DNA of 64,000 bases from contig JAJZTQ010000001.1 in NCBI GenBank assembly GCA_021848825.1, forward strand, positions 186,001-250,000, in the 5' to 3' direction. The notes beneath the pieces are model-generated. The model was not told where the DNA came from and ran no database searches. It was given only the letters and a program-made list of their open reading frames with translations. This DNA is from Pseudomonadota bacterium. Lineage in GTDB: Bacteria > Pseudomonadota > Gammaproteobacteria > Burkholderiales > JABEVD01. The position numbers were made by a program, and so were the translations under genes. Shown here in pieces: positions 28,401 through 36,395 of the stretch (position 1 is the first letter of the stretch; every line of letters starts with the position of its first letter).

Positions 28401-28456
28401 CAGAGTGGGTGGGCAATTTCAGGATCCCCGGTGAATGGGCAAATGCAGGTCTCTAG
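25436..28456 (+). CDS. PAS-PAS-GAF-PAS-GGDEF-EAL c-di-GMP turnover protein
   Basis: The 1006-residue soluble protein has PAS (about 15-125), PAS (130-250), GAF (265-425), PAS (440-560), GGDEF (570-735) and EAL (745-985) domains. GGDEF is intact at 649-653 with an RxxD site (Arg640, Asp643). The EAL catalytic residues look complete: Glu777, the NLPARHLQ Asn, the IDDFGTG Asp pair, VKID Lys and EGVET Glu. It could both make and degrade c-di-GMP. TTG 25418 would add six residues; neither start has a strong ribosome site. A run of nine G (27551-27559) lies in the GGDEF coding part. Confidence 0.88.
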   Translation: MDDSREIDRKRLEFALEAAGVDLWENDLVSGKVTRKASKIFSELGYSEEEAHSHLDDLFSIIHPDDVASVKAAITDHLNGTTPQYRSEFRVRSKSGKWVWYANYGKIMDREGRRFIGVTFSIDESRRSEQRLRIIIEAIPVPLALNDDHGNIVYLNRAFVGTLGYTLSDIPDLESWWPKAYPDPKYRNEVSEKWQRNMEESRLSGKPFQPMEVDVRCKNGEIRTLLTSPSSLGKGFEDVHLIVLFDITERKIYEARIERLGKLYRALSEVNQAIVRMETEETLFPLVCRMAVDFGGLKMAWVGQFEEESGLIKTVANYGKGAEYLENVTISASESLPEGRGPTGKAFRDNRSVIVNDYLENDFTRPWHRQASRFGWKSSATFPIRRGGKPFAVMTVYHDEEDAFDQETIELLEEMVTDVSFALDGFDRENSRRQAEADLASSEHHFRAYFERSMVGMAATSPDKGWIEVNDTLCRILGYSREELLKMNWEDVTHPEDMNESREAFRRISCGEIVEFELDERFLRKNGDIVHAHVAVRAVYKEKGRVDYYVVLVEDVTDKWNQQRQLERLVHYDTLTGLPNRVLLNDRLDMAFAQVLRSGGNLAVCFMDLDNFKPVNDTFGHAVGDLLLIEVAKRMVSLSRGTDTIARLGGDEFVLIYVDIEGETECRQLLSRIMEAICVPFEISGHQIRISASIGVAIYPHDITDGGGLLRHADQAMYIAKQSGRNRIHFFDTVNDYLAQVRSEGLTRVEQALENGELTLYYQPKVNMRSGKVMGMEALIRWQHPDRGLVTPGDFLTLIENSEFEIRLSEWVISRAMKQVADWRKEGLMLSVSVNLPARHLQSKGFTDFISSVVSEYPNLEKNALELEILETAALGDMGSVIHKMEACIGMGVCFAIDDFGTGYASLAYLRRLPADIVKIDQVFVRDMLGDTNDLSIVKGVISLADAFQKEVIAEGVETVGHGVELLKMGCEVAQGYVIARPMGAKRVPEWVGNFRIPGEWANAGL
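27551..27559 (+). repeat. Nine-G homopolymer inside the GGDEF-EAL gene
   Basis: Nine consecutive G encode part of the Asp-Gly-Gly-Gly stretch at residues 705-708. A one-base slip would truncate the protein before the EAL domain. Tracts of this length can vary by replication slippage or be mis-sequenced. Confidence 0.9.
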
Positions 28457-28472
28457 AATCGTGATCTAGTGA

Positions 28473-28547
28473 TGGTACCCTCGACAGGAATCGAACCTGT
28501 AACTGGCCCTTAGGAGGGGCCTGTTATATCCATTTAACTACGAAGGC
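28473..28547 (-). tRNA. tRNA-Arg (anticodon CCU)
   Basis: On the minus strand, 75 nt fold as a cloverleaf: acceptor stem GCCTTCG with CGAGGGT (two G-U pairs), anticodon stem GGCCC/GGGCC around loop CTCCTAA (anticodon CCT), T arm ACAGG-TTCGATT-CCTGT, and an encoded CCA end. It reads AGG, a codon used heavily in this window, so this tRNA should be important to the host. Confidence 0.95.
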
Positions 28548-28561
28548 ATCCAGGAAATGCA

Positions 28562-28590
28562 ATTTTACAGGAAAATTGTGCCTTTATGAA
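28562..28590 (-). promoter_or_regulatory. Candidate promoter for tRNA-Arg(CCU)
   Basis: On the minus strand TTCATA (28590-28585) and TAAAAT (28567-28562) are 17 bp apart. The predicted start lies a few bases before the tRNA 5' end. The -10 matches 5 of 6 consensus bases, the -35 matches 4 of 6. Confidence 0.5.
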
Positions 28591-28610
28591 CCGAGTTTGG
28601 AGAAATTGTC

Positions 28611-29240
28611 GTGATTCGGCGATCCGCATTGCTGATCTTTTTTGTTTTTTCAACGTTTTTGCAAATTGAAAATGCGCGGGCCGGAGGCGGCCCGCTCGGC
28701 ATCGATCAGAGATGGAGCTATGACGACAGCGGCATCTACAAGCGTTCCATCCAGAAGAATCTGCTGACGCTCCTGGTTGCTGGCGACTTCGCCGGCGCGC
28801 TCTGGGAAGGAGATCAATCCAGGCTGGGCAAAACGATGTGGCAGTCTGTCGACTCGACCATCCTCGCCTCCGGTTCCGCTGCAGTGATGAAGGCCGTCTT
28901 CACCCGATCGAGACCGATCCAGGGCAACGATCCGAACCAGTTCTTCCAGGGAAGCGGGCATTACAGCTTCCCCAGCGGCGAGGTGGCGGCGATGAGCGCG
29001 CTCGTCACGCCCTTCGTTCTCGAATACAGGCAGGACACGCCATGGGCCTATGCACTGGAAGCCCTTCCGGTGTACGACGGGGTGGCGAGGATGAAGGTTC
29101 AGGCGCACTGGCAGACGGACGTCCTCGCGGGATTCGCTCTCGGCACGCTTTCAGGCTATTACGCCCATTCGAGGAAAAAATCGTTCACCCTAGCACTCCT
29201 TCCGGGCGGTCTTGCGATAGGCATCAAGCGGCAATTCTGA
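28611..29240 (+). CDS. Exported PAP2-family phosphatase-like protein (PSGE variant)
   Basis: The 209-residue product has a signal peptide (about 1-24) and a PAP2 core. Motif 1 is Lys94-x6-Arg101-Pro102, motif 3 has His166 and Asp170 in AHWQTD. In motif 2 the usual PSGH is PSGE (121-124), so Glu124 replaces the conserved His. It may still be a phosphatase of a distinct subgroup, or have lost activity. GTG 28611 has GGAG at 28599-28602. It starts a rightward run with bcp, uup and rlmK. Confidence 0.8.
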   Translation: MIRRSALLIFFVFSTFLQIENARAGGGPLGIDQRWSYDDSGIYKRSIQKNLLTLLVAGDFAGALWEGDQSRLGKTMWQSVDSTILASGSAAVMKAVFTRSRPIQGNDPNQFFQGSGHYSFPSGEVAAMSALVTPFVLEYRQDTPWAYALEALPVYDGVARMKVQAHWQTDVLAGFALGTLSGYYAHSRKKSFTLALLPGGLAIGIKRQF

Positions 29241-29278
29241 GCTCATGCTATCATCTGCTGCTCAAATCGGAGCAATGC

Positions 29279-29812
29279 ATGAAATGGATTCTACTCTTCG
29301 TCGCCATGATGGCCATGGTGGCGCTTTTTTTCTGGTATCAGATCGAAAAGACGGGCGATCAGCCGAAAATCGGCCAGATGGCGCCCCCATTCGATCTTCC
29401 GGACCAGAACGGGAAGATGCGCAAGCTGGAGGATTTCAAGGGAAAATGGCTCGTGCTCTATTTCTATCCGAAGGACGACACCCCGATCTGCACCAAGGAA
29501 GCCTGCGCATTCAGGGACAATTACGCGAAGATCAGGGCGGCAGGCGCGGAAATTGCGGGGATCAGCGTCGACAACACGACCAGCCATGCGAAATTCGCAG
29601 CCAAGAACCATCTTCCCTTTTTCCTTCTTTCGGACCAGAGCGGACAGGTTGCGAAGGCATACGGCGTGCTCGAAAACCTCATCCTCTTCAAGCTCGCAAG
29701 GCGCTATACCTTCCTGATAGATCCGAAAGGGCATGTGGCTAAAGTCTATGACAAGATCCAGGTCTATGCCCATGTGGGAGATGTGCTGAACGACCTGAAA
29801 TCGATACGCTGA
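29279..29812 (+). CDS. Membrane-anchored Bcp-type peroxiredoxin
   Basis: The 177-residue protein has an N-terminal membrane anchor (about 2-20) followed by an AhpC/TSA peroxiredoxin domain. Cys71 and Cys76 in PICTKEACAFRD show the C-x4-C pattern of the BCP/PrxQ group. It likely removes peroxides at the outer face of the inner membrane, which is inference from the anchor. GGAG at 29269-29272 is 6 bp before ATG. The TGA overlaps the uup ATG by one base. Confidence 0.9.
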   Translation: MKWILLFVAMMAMVALFFWYQIEKTGDQPKIGQMAPPFDLPDQNGKMRKLEDFKGKWLVLYFYPKDDTPICTKEACAFRDNYAKIRAAGAEIAGISVDNTTSHAKFAAKNHLPFFLLSDQSGQVAKAYGVLENLILFKLARRYTFLIDPKGHVAKVYDKIQVYAHVGDVLNDLKSIR

Positions 29813-31692
29813 TGCCGCTCATCACGCTTGAGAAGGCAAGCCTGGCCTTCGGCCATCATGCGCTTCTCGACCAGGCCGAATTCCAGATCGATACGGGTGA
29901 AAGGGTGGGGCTCATCGGCAGGAACGGTGCCGGGAAATCGAGCCTCCTCAAGGTGCTCTTCGGAACGGCCACGCTGGACGACGGGAAGGTATGGCGCTCT
30001 CCATCCATCAGGATGGCGCTTGTCGAGCAGGAACCCGAATTCCTTCAGCAGAACACGGTCTTCGACGAGGTCTCCAGGGGACTCGGCGAGCTGAGCGGCA
30101 CGCTTGCCGCCTATCACGATGTTTCGGCAAGGCTTGCCGAAAGGCAGGATCAGGCGCTTCTCGAGCAACTCCATGAAGTGCAGGCCAAGCTCGATGTGCT
30201 GGACGGATGGCGTGCCGAATCGAGGATAGAAACCGTGATTTCCCGCCTCGACCTTCCCATGGATGCCAAAATCTCTTCGCTCTCCGGCGGGCAGAGAAAG
30301 CGCGTCGCCCTCGCAAGGGCGCTCGCAAGCGAGCCTGACATCCTTTTTCTCGATGAGCCGACCAATCATCTCGATTTCTCTTCCATAGAATGGCTGGAGG
30401 AATTCATTTCCTCCTTCCAGGGAAGCGTATTCTTCATCACCCACGACAGGCGATTTCTCGATAATGTCTCGACGAGGATAGTCGAACTCGATCGGGGAAA
30501 GCTTGCAAGCTTTCAGGGAAACTTCTCGAATTATCAGAAAAGGAAGGCGGAACTTCTCGAGGCTGAATCCGTTCAGGCCAGGAAATTCGACAAGCTGCTT
30601 GCCCAGGAAGAGGTCTGGATAAGGAAGGGGATAGAGGCGAGGAGGACCAGAAACGAGGGCAGGGTGAGGAGGCTGGAGCGGCTGAGGGTCGAACGCGCGG
30701 GGAGGAGGGAAGCGGCTGGGAGGGTGAGCTTCAATCTCGAGGAGAGCGTGAAATCGGGAAAGCTCGTCGCAGAACTCGAACATGTCGCGAAATCCTTCGG
30801 CGAGAGAAAAATCATAGACGACTTTTCCTGCAGGATCATGCGGGGGGACAGGATAGGGATTCTGGGGCCGAACGGGGCCGGAAAAAGCACGCTCCTGAAG
30901 CTGATCCTGGGGGAGATCAAGCCTGATTCGGGAACAATAAGGCTGGGGACGAAGCTAGAAATCGCCTATTTCGACCAGATGAGGGAAAAACTCGACCTGG
31001 ATGCCAGCCTTTCCGACGTCATCAGCCAGGGCAGCGATTTCATCGAGATAAACGGCGAAAGAAAGCATGTCATCAGCTATCTTGGCGATTTCCTCTTTTC
31101 CCCGGAAAGGGCTCGCTCTCCCGTGAAAAGCCTCTCGGGGGGGGAGAGGAACAGGCTGCTTCTCGCAAGACTCTTCACCAGGCCCGTCAATGTGCTCGTT
31201 CTCGACGAACCGACCAACGATCTGGACATAGAAACACTGGAACTGCTGGAAACCTTGCTTCTCGACTATTCGGGCACGCTCTTCCTCGTGAGCCACGATC
31301 GGGCTTTTCTCGACAATGTCGTGACCCAGGTCATCGCCTTCGAAGGACAGGGAAAATGGCTGGAATATGTTGGAGGATATGAGGACTGGACAAGACAGAG
31401 AAAGCCGGAAGAAGCAAGACAGAAGCCGGTTCCCGCCGGCAAGGCTGCCCCCAGGCCAGCCCGGAAGAAGCTGGGCTACAACGAATCGAGGGAGCTCGAT
31501 TCGCTTCCAGGAAAGATAGAGAAGCTGGAAATCGAGCAGAAATCCCTTGAAGAAAAGCTTTCTGACCCGGATTTCTACAGGGAAAATCCGGAAAAAATAA
31601 GGCAGATCCAGTCGAGGTTCGAGTCGATCGAGTCTGAACTTCTCGATCTGCTTTCGAGATGGGAAGAGCTGGAAGCAGGAAAAAATGCTTGA
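29812..31692 (+). CDS. uup: ABC-F ATPase Uup
   Basis: The 626-residue protein has two ATPase cassettes without membrane segments: Walker A at 36-43 (GRNGAGKS) and 352-360 (GPNGAGKST), signatures LSGGQ 157-161 and LSGGE 441-445, with DEPTN boxes. A charged linker and a C-terminal coiled coil (about 560-620) match Uup, an ABC-F factor that acts on ribosomes or branched DNA and affects transposon excision. It is coupled to bcp upstream and overlaps rlmK by 8 bp. Confidence 0.93.
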   Translation: MPLITLEKASLAFGHHALLDQAEFQIDTGERVGLIGRNGAGKSSLLKVLFGTATLDDGKVWRSPSIRMALVEQEPEFLQQNTVFDEVSRGLGELSGTLAAYHDVSARLAERQDQALLEQLHEVQAKLDVLDGWRAESRIETVISRLDLPMDAKISSLSGGQRKRVALARALASEPDILFLDEPTNHLDFSSIEWLEEFISSFQGSVFFITHDRRFLDNVSTRIVELDRGKLASFQGNFSNYQKRKAELLEAESVQARKFDKLLAQEEVWIRKGIEARRTRNEGRVRRLERLRVERAGRREAAGRVSFNLEESVKSGKLVAELEHVAKSFGERKIIDDFSCRIMRGDRIGILGPNGAGKSTLLKLILGEIKPDSGTIRLGTKLEIAYFDQMREKLDLDASLSDVISQGSDFIEINGERKHVISYLGDFLFSPERARSPVKSLSGGERNRLLLARLFTRPVNVLVLDEPTNDLDIETLELLETLLLDYSGTLFLVSHDRAFLDNVVTQVIAFEGQGKWLEYVGGYEDWTRQRKPEEARQKPVPAGKAAPRPARKKLGYNESRELDSLPGKIEKLEIEQKSLEEKLSDPDFYRENPEKIRQIQSRFESIESELLDLLSRWEELEAGKNA

Positions 31693-32584
31693 AATGCTTT
31701 CGAACAGGATAGCCAAGAATGCCAGGCACCTCTCCAAATGGGGAAAGAGAAGGGGCATATCCTGCTACAGGCTTTACGACCGTGACATCCCCGAATTTCC
31801 CTATGTCATCGATTATTACGAGGGGAAAGTGCATCTCCAGGTACTCTCCGGGGAAATGAAACGGGAAGTGGCCGAAGCCGTTGCAGATGCGCTGGAAATT
31901 CCCTTCGAATCGGTGAGAATGAAGAAAAGGGGAGGCCAGAAGGAAGAGCAATACGAGAAGACAGGCGAAATGGGGGAGGATTTCGTCGTCTTTGAAAACG
32001 GCTACAAGTTCCTGGTCAATCTTGACGCCTATCTCGATACCGGGCTATTCCTCGACCACAGGAATATGAGGAAAATGGTGGGGGAAAGGGCGAATGGTAA
32101 GCGATTCCTCAATCTTTTCGCCTATACCGGAAGCTTCACCGTCTATGCGGCAAAAGGAGGCGCCCTGTCCTCAAAAACAGTCGATCTGTCCAATACCTAT
32201 CTGGATTGGGCAAAAAGAAATTTCGATCTCAACGGAATAGATCTCAATAAAAACATATTGGTGAGAAGTGATGTTAAGGCGTTTCTTGAAGAGGAGAAGC
32301 GCATTTACGACCTCATCGTGCTTGATCCCCCCACTTTCTCGAATTCGAAGAAAATGACGGGGAATTTCGACGTGCAGCGCGATCATGCGCAGATGATCAC
32401 GCAGTGCATGTCTCTTCTCGCGCCAGGCGGAGAACTCTTCTTTTCATGCAACCTCAAGCCCTTCAGGCTGGACGAGGAATCGCTCTCCGGCTTCGATCGC
32501 AAGGAAATTTCTTCCATCACTGTTCCAGAGGATTTCAGGAACAAGAAAATCCACAGGTCCTGGCTTTTCAGAATTCCTGCTTGA
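31685..32584 (+). CDS. RlmK-type 23S rRNA methyltransferase, stand-alone
   Basis: The 299-residue protein has an RRM-like N-terminal part, the SAM motif NLFAYTGSF (142-150) and the catalytic DPPTFSN (214-220). It matches the C-terminal half of E. coli RlmKL, which makes m7G2069 in 23S rRNA. Here it is encoded alone, with no THUMP/RlmL half in the window. It overlaps uup by 8 bp. The assignment to RlmK rather than a related RlmI-like enzyme is by motif only. Confidence 0.82.
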   Translation: MLEMLSNRIAKNARHLSKWGKRRGISCYRLYDRDIPEFPYVIDYYEGKVHLQVLSGEMKREVAEAVADALEIPFESVRMKKRGGQKEEQYEKTGEMGEDFVVFENGYKFLVNLDAYLDTGLFLDHRNMRKMVGERANGKRFLNLFAYTGSFTVYAAKGGALSSKTVDLSNTYLDWAKRNFDLNGIDLNKNILVRSDVKAFLEEEKRIYDLIVLDPPTFSNSKKMTGNFDVQRDHAQMITQCMSLLAPGGELFFSCNLKPFRLDEESLSGFDRKEISSITVPEDFRNKKIHRSWLFRIPA

Positions 32585-32627
32585 ATTTCCTATACTTGGA
32601 TCTATAAAAAAGTAAGGAGGCAAGCTC

Positions 32628-33926
32628 ATGGACATGAAAATCGATATGGCCATGCTTGAGCGGAATGGCGCGGCTGCGATCGTCAACAGGATTTTCAGGG
32701 ATTACCGCGATGCGCTTTCGGTCAAGCTTTGGAATGGCGAAAAGATGGATTTTGGAAAGGGAAAGCCCGAATCCACCCTGGTATTCAAGAGGGCGAAGCC
32801 TTTCAGGGATCTGATTCTCCACGCCGATCCCATGCGCCTTGCGGAAAGCTATTTCAAAGGATCGGTCGACATCGAGGGAAGCATCTATCCGGTGATCGAA
32901 TTGAAGGATTATCTGAAGTCGGTCAATCTTTCTCTCGAGGAAAAGCTTTCCTTTCTCTTTACTGCGTTGAGGCTCAAGGACGAGGAGGACGAAAGCGAAA
33001 AATGGGCCTCCTGGAGGTGGACGAGATCCCTGCCCAGATACAGCAGGGAAATGAACAGGGAGGCGATAGGATTTCATTACGATGTTTCGAACGAATTCTA
33101 CAGCCTCTGGCTCGACGAGAAGATGGTCTATTCCTGCGCCTATTTCAAGGACGAAGCCGAATCCCTGGAAAAGGCTCAGGAAAACAAGCTCGACCTGATA
33201 TGCAGGAAGCTCAGGCTCGCCCCGGGCGAGAAGCTTCTCGACATCGGATGCGGCTGGGGCGCCCTCATCCTGTGGGCGGCGGAGCATTACGGCGTGACGG
33301 CGCACGGCATCACGTTGAGCCGCAACCAGTTCGACCATGCCAGAAAAAAAATTCATGACAACGGGCTCGAAGATCAGGTCACCGTGGAACTGAAGGACTA
33401 CAGGGACATCGAGGGGGAGGCTGTCTACGACAAGGTTTCGAGCGTCGGCATGTTCGAGCATGTCGGGCTGAAGAATCTCCCTGTCTATTTTTCGACGGTA
33501 TACCGTCTCCTGAAACCAGGCGGACTGTTCCTGAACCACGGCATAACGCATGACGAGGACGGCTGGCACAGGAGCATAGAGAAGGATTTCATCTCGAAAT
33601 ATGTCTTCCCCGACGGGGAGCTCGACTGGGTCAGCAACATCCAGAGAGAGATGGAAAAATGCCTTTTCGAGATCCACGACGTCGAGTCGATGAGGCCCCA
33701 TTATGCGCTCACCCTGAGGGAATGGGTGAATCGCCTCGAAGCAAGGCACGCCGAAGCGCTTCAGCATGTCACCGAAGGCATATACAGGGTATGGCGCCTT
33801 TACATGGCGGGATGCGCGCTGCAGTTCGAGCAGGGGTACATGGGCCTCTACCAGATCCTTGCGGCGAAAAGGGTAAAGGGGCCGCTATCGCTGCCCCTCA
33901 CGAGAGCCGAGCTCCTCTCTACTTGA
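32628..33926 (+). CDS. cfa: Cyclopropane-fatty-acyl-phospholipid synthase family protein
   Basis: The 432-residue protein has an N-terminal lipid-binding region, then a SAM methyltransferase core with LDIGCGWG (204-211), Cys170 in YSCAYF and FEHVG (276-280), all Cfa markers. Cfa methylates unsaturated phospholipid acyl chains, often under RpoS control. AAGGAGG at 32614-32620 is a very strong ribosome site. Its stop overlaps the convergent gene by 8 bp. A related mycolic-type methyltransferase of other substrate cannot be excluded. Confidence 0.9.
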   Translation: MDMKIDMAMLERNGAAAIVNRIFRDYRDALSVKLWNGEKMDFGKGKPESTLVFKRAKPFRDLILHADPMRLAESYFKGSVDIEGSIYPVIELKDYLKSVNLSLEEKLSFLFTALRLKDEEDESEKWASWRWTRSLPRYSREMNREAIGFHYDVSNEFYSLWLDEKMVYSCAYFKDEAESLEKAQENKLDLICRKLRLAPGEKLLDIGCGWGALILWAAEHYGVTAHGITLSRNQFDHARKKIHDNGLEDQVTVELKDYRDIEGEAVYDKVSSVGMFEHVGLKNLPVYFSTVYRLLKPGGLFLNHGITHDEDGWHRSIEKDFISKYVFPDGELDWVSNIQREMEKCLFEIHDVESMRPHYALTLREWVNRLEARHAEALQHVTEGIYRVWRLYMAGCALQFEQGYMGLYQILAAKRVKGPLSLPLTRAELLST

Positions 33927-34251
33927 CCGTGAAGTCGACCTTGCTCTGCAGGCCTGTCAGCACATGCGAGGCTGTCGCTTCCTTGACGAAAATCACATGT
34001 TTTCCCGGAGAGAGATCGGGAAGGTCTATGCTGCACGGGCATCCGCTGACGTTCCTGTCGACGATCGGATCCTGGTTGTCCACATAGACATGGAGATGGT
34101 TGCCGTTCGGCCCGAGCGTCACGTTGTATTCGAGCTTGTCGCCGCTTCCGCTTGAAAGAGCAGCCCCTTCCTTGGGGGAGAGGATGGTGATCGAGCCCGC
34201 TGCGAAAGCAAGCTGGGGAACGAGCAGGGAAAGAATGATCGCTTTTCTCAT
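33919..34251 (-). CDS. Small periplasmic Ig-like protein
   Basis: The 110-residue product has a signal peptide (about 1-17, ending AFA) and a single beta-rich domain starting SITILSPKEGA, with GNHLHVYVDNQ and a GCPC Cys pair. It resembles short periplasmic domains of the DUF4399 or Ig-like kind, without a known function. AAGGAG just upstream supports ATG 34251. It is convergent with cfa and downstream of the slipin gene's strand by 53 bp. Confidence 0.7.
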   Translation of the reverse strand: MRKAIILSLLVPQLAFAAGSITILSPKEGAALSSGSGDKLEYNVTLGPNGNHLHVYVDNQDPIVDRNVSGCPCSIDLPDLSPGKHVIFVKEATASHVLTGLQSKVDFTVK

Positions 34252-34304
34252 GATTTCTCCTTGATGGGACTGATTCTCATTGATAGGCCTCGGCAGCCGT
34301 ATTG

Positions 34305-35081
34305 TCAAGGCGTTTGTGCATGCTTCTCCAGCATCTGCAGGAAAGGCTTCACCAGGTCGATGGGAAGCGGAAAGATGATGGTCGAATTCTTTTCCACAGC
34401 CACCTCGCTCAATGTCTGCAGGTATCGCAGCTGCATGCCGCCGGGCGTCTTTGCAAGGATTTCCGCGGCATTGACGAGCGCCTGCGCCGCCTGGAATTCG
34501 GCATCTGCATGGATCACCTTCGATCGCCTGTCGCGCTCGGCTTCGGCCTGCTTCGCGATCGCCCTGATCATGTTTTCAGTCAGTTCTATGTCCCTGATCT
34601 CGATATTGCTGACCTTGATTCCCCAGGCTTCCGTCTGGGCATCCAGTATGCTCTGTATGTCCGAATTGATCTTGTCGCGCTCGGAAAGCATTTCGTCGAG
34701 TTCGTGCTTTCCGAGAACGGATCGAAGCGTGGTCTGGGCGAGCTTGCTCGTTGCTGCGAAGAAATCCGCAACCTGGATGAAGGCCTTTTCCGGATCGACG
34801 ATCCTGAAATAGAGCACTGCATTGACCTTGACCGAGATATTGTCCCGCGAAATCACGTCCTGGGGCGGAACCTCATGGACCACCGTCCTGAGGTCCATCC
34901 TTGCCATTTTCTGGATAACCGGGATGACGATGATCATGCCCGGCCCCTTCACTTTCCAGAACCTTCCGAGCTGGAATACCACCGCTCTCTGGTACTCGAA
35001 TATGATCTTGATCGAGGAGGCAAGAAACAGGATGGCGACGACGAAAACAAGGAGGAGGGGGGAGATCAGCTCAATATTCAT
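34305..35081 (-). CDS. Slipin (SPFH/stomatin-like protein)
   Basis: The 258-residue protein has an N-terminal membrane segment (about 5-25), an SPFH domain (RAVVFQLGRF, GPGMIIVIP, MDLRTVV) and a helical C-terminus rich in Ala and Glu. Slipins form membrane rings and are paired with NfeD proteins, as here: one base separates the nfeD stop from this ATG. The partner protease is thought to cleave the slipin tail. Confidence 0.92.
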   Translation of the reverse strand: MNIELISPLLLVFVVAILFLASSIKIIFEYQRAVVFQLGRFWKVKGPGMIIVIPVIQKMARMDLRTVVHEVPPQDVISRDNISVKVNAVLYFRIVDPEKAFIQVADFFAATSKLAQTTLRSVLGKHELDEMLSERDKINSDIQSILDAQTEAWGIKVSNIEIRDIELTENMIRAIAKQAEAERDRRSKVIHADAEFQAAQALVNAAEILAKTPGGMQLRYLQTLSEVAVEKNSTIIFPLPIDLVKPFLQMLEKHAQTP

Positions 35082-35082
35082 T

Positions 35083-36351
35083 TCATTTCCTTTCGTTCCG
35101 AATCGGCTCCACAGTCAGGGTCAGGCCTTCCATCCCTGTGACGACAAGACTTTCTCCGCGATGAATCGGGGTTTCGGAGCGCGCCTTCCAGATTTCTCCC
35201 CGCACCCTGACATTCCCCGTTTCGGCAAAATCGTCGATCGCCTCGGCGCGGCTTCCCATCATGCCTTCGATTCCGCTGACAATCCTCTTTCTTCTCGCCT
35301 TCAATGCCATCCTGACCATGCCGTAGACGAGCAGGGCGCTGATCAGCGATGCGGCGAGTATCAGCGGCCAGGATATGGATAGCCCGGTTCCCGCCTTCAT
35401 CAGGAATATCGATCCCAGCATGAATGAAATGATGCCGCCGAATCCAAGCGAACCGTAGCTCGGAACGACTGCTTCGGCCGAAAAGAGCAGGATGGCGAGC
35501 AGGATCAGGGCGAGTCCCGCATAATTCACGGAAAGCGCCTGGAAGGCGAAAAGGGCAAGCAGGAGGCTGATTGCGCCGGCAACGCCAGGAAGACCGAAAC
35601 CCGGATTGGCGAGCTCGAATCCGATGCCGTAGAAGCCCACCACCATCAGGAGATAGGCGATGTCGGGATCGGTGATGACGGCGAGGAACCTGTCACGCCA
35701 CCCCTCGTTGAATTCGACTGTCCGGGCATTGTCGGTATGAAGGGTCTTCTCCCCTGCAGAAGTCATGATCTTTTTGCCTTCGAGATCATGCAGCAGGTCT
35801 TGCAGGCCAGGATCGACATAATCGATGACATGGAGCGTAAGCGCCTTTTGCGCCGGGATCGATTCGGCGTTCCTGACAGCGCTCTCCGCCCAGTCCGCAT
35901 TTCTCCCCCTGATCTCCGCAAGCGACCTGATATAGGCCGCCGCATCGTTCGTCATCTTGTGCTTCATTGTTTTTCCCACCGTGAAGCCGATTTCGACAGG
36001 CGTCGCCGCGCCGACATTGGTTCCCGGGGCCATCGCGGCGACATGGGCGGAATAAAGGATATAGGTTCCCGCGCTTGCCGCGCGTGCACCCGAAGGGCTG
36101 ACATAGACTGCGACGGGAACATCGGATTTCATGATCTTCCTGATGATCTGCCTCATCGCGCTGTCGAGCCCGCCTGGCGTGTCGAGCTCGATGACGACGA
36201 GCTGGTATCCTTCGTTCTCCGCCTTTTCTATCCCCCTCGAGACATAATCGCTCGCAGCAGGGCCGATTGCCCCGTCCACGGGCATGACGAGCACCGGTGC
36301 TGCGCCCAATGCGCAGGATGAAAAAAGCATCAATATCAGGAATAATTTCAT
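35083..36351 (-). CDS. NfeD-type membrane serine protease
   Basis: The 422-residue protein has a signal peptide, a ClpP-like protease domain with Ser93 (ARAASAGT) and Lys132 in the positions of the Ser-Lys dyad, several membrane segments (about 235-365) and a C-terminal NfeD OB-fold. Related archaeal proteases cut stomatin-like proteins. It is coupled to the downstream slipin. I use ATG 36351, which begins the signal peptide; ATG 36360 is also possible. Confidence 0.9.
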   Translation of the reverse strand: MKLFLILMLFSSCALGAAPVLVMPVDGAIGPAASDYVSRGIEKAENEGYQLVVIELDTPGGLDSAMRQIIRKIMKSDVPVAVYVSPSGARAASAGTYILYSAHVAAMAPGTNVGAATPVEIGFTVGKTMKHKMTNDAAAYIRSLAEIRGRNADWAESAVRNAESIPAQKALTLHVIDYVDPGLQDLLHDLEGKKIMTSAGEKTLHTDNARTVEFNEGWRDRFLAVITDPDIAYLLMVVGFYGIGFELANPGFGLPGVAGAISLLLALFAFQALSVNYAGLALILLAILLFSAEAVVPSYGSLGFGGIISFMLGSIFLMKAGTGLSISWPLILAASLISALLVYGMVRMALKARRKRIVSGIEGMMGSRAEAIDDFAETGNVRVRGEIWKARSETPIHRGESLVVTGMEGLTLTVEPIRNERK

Positions 36352-36395
36352 GTCACTTCTCATATAGCAGAGATAAACGAAACTGGAGCGAATGA

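Noticed and set aside
32568-33767. 399-codon frame antisense to cfa
   Set aside because: Cfa motifs and the strong AAGGAGG site are on the plus strand; the antisense product is not protein-like by any motif.
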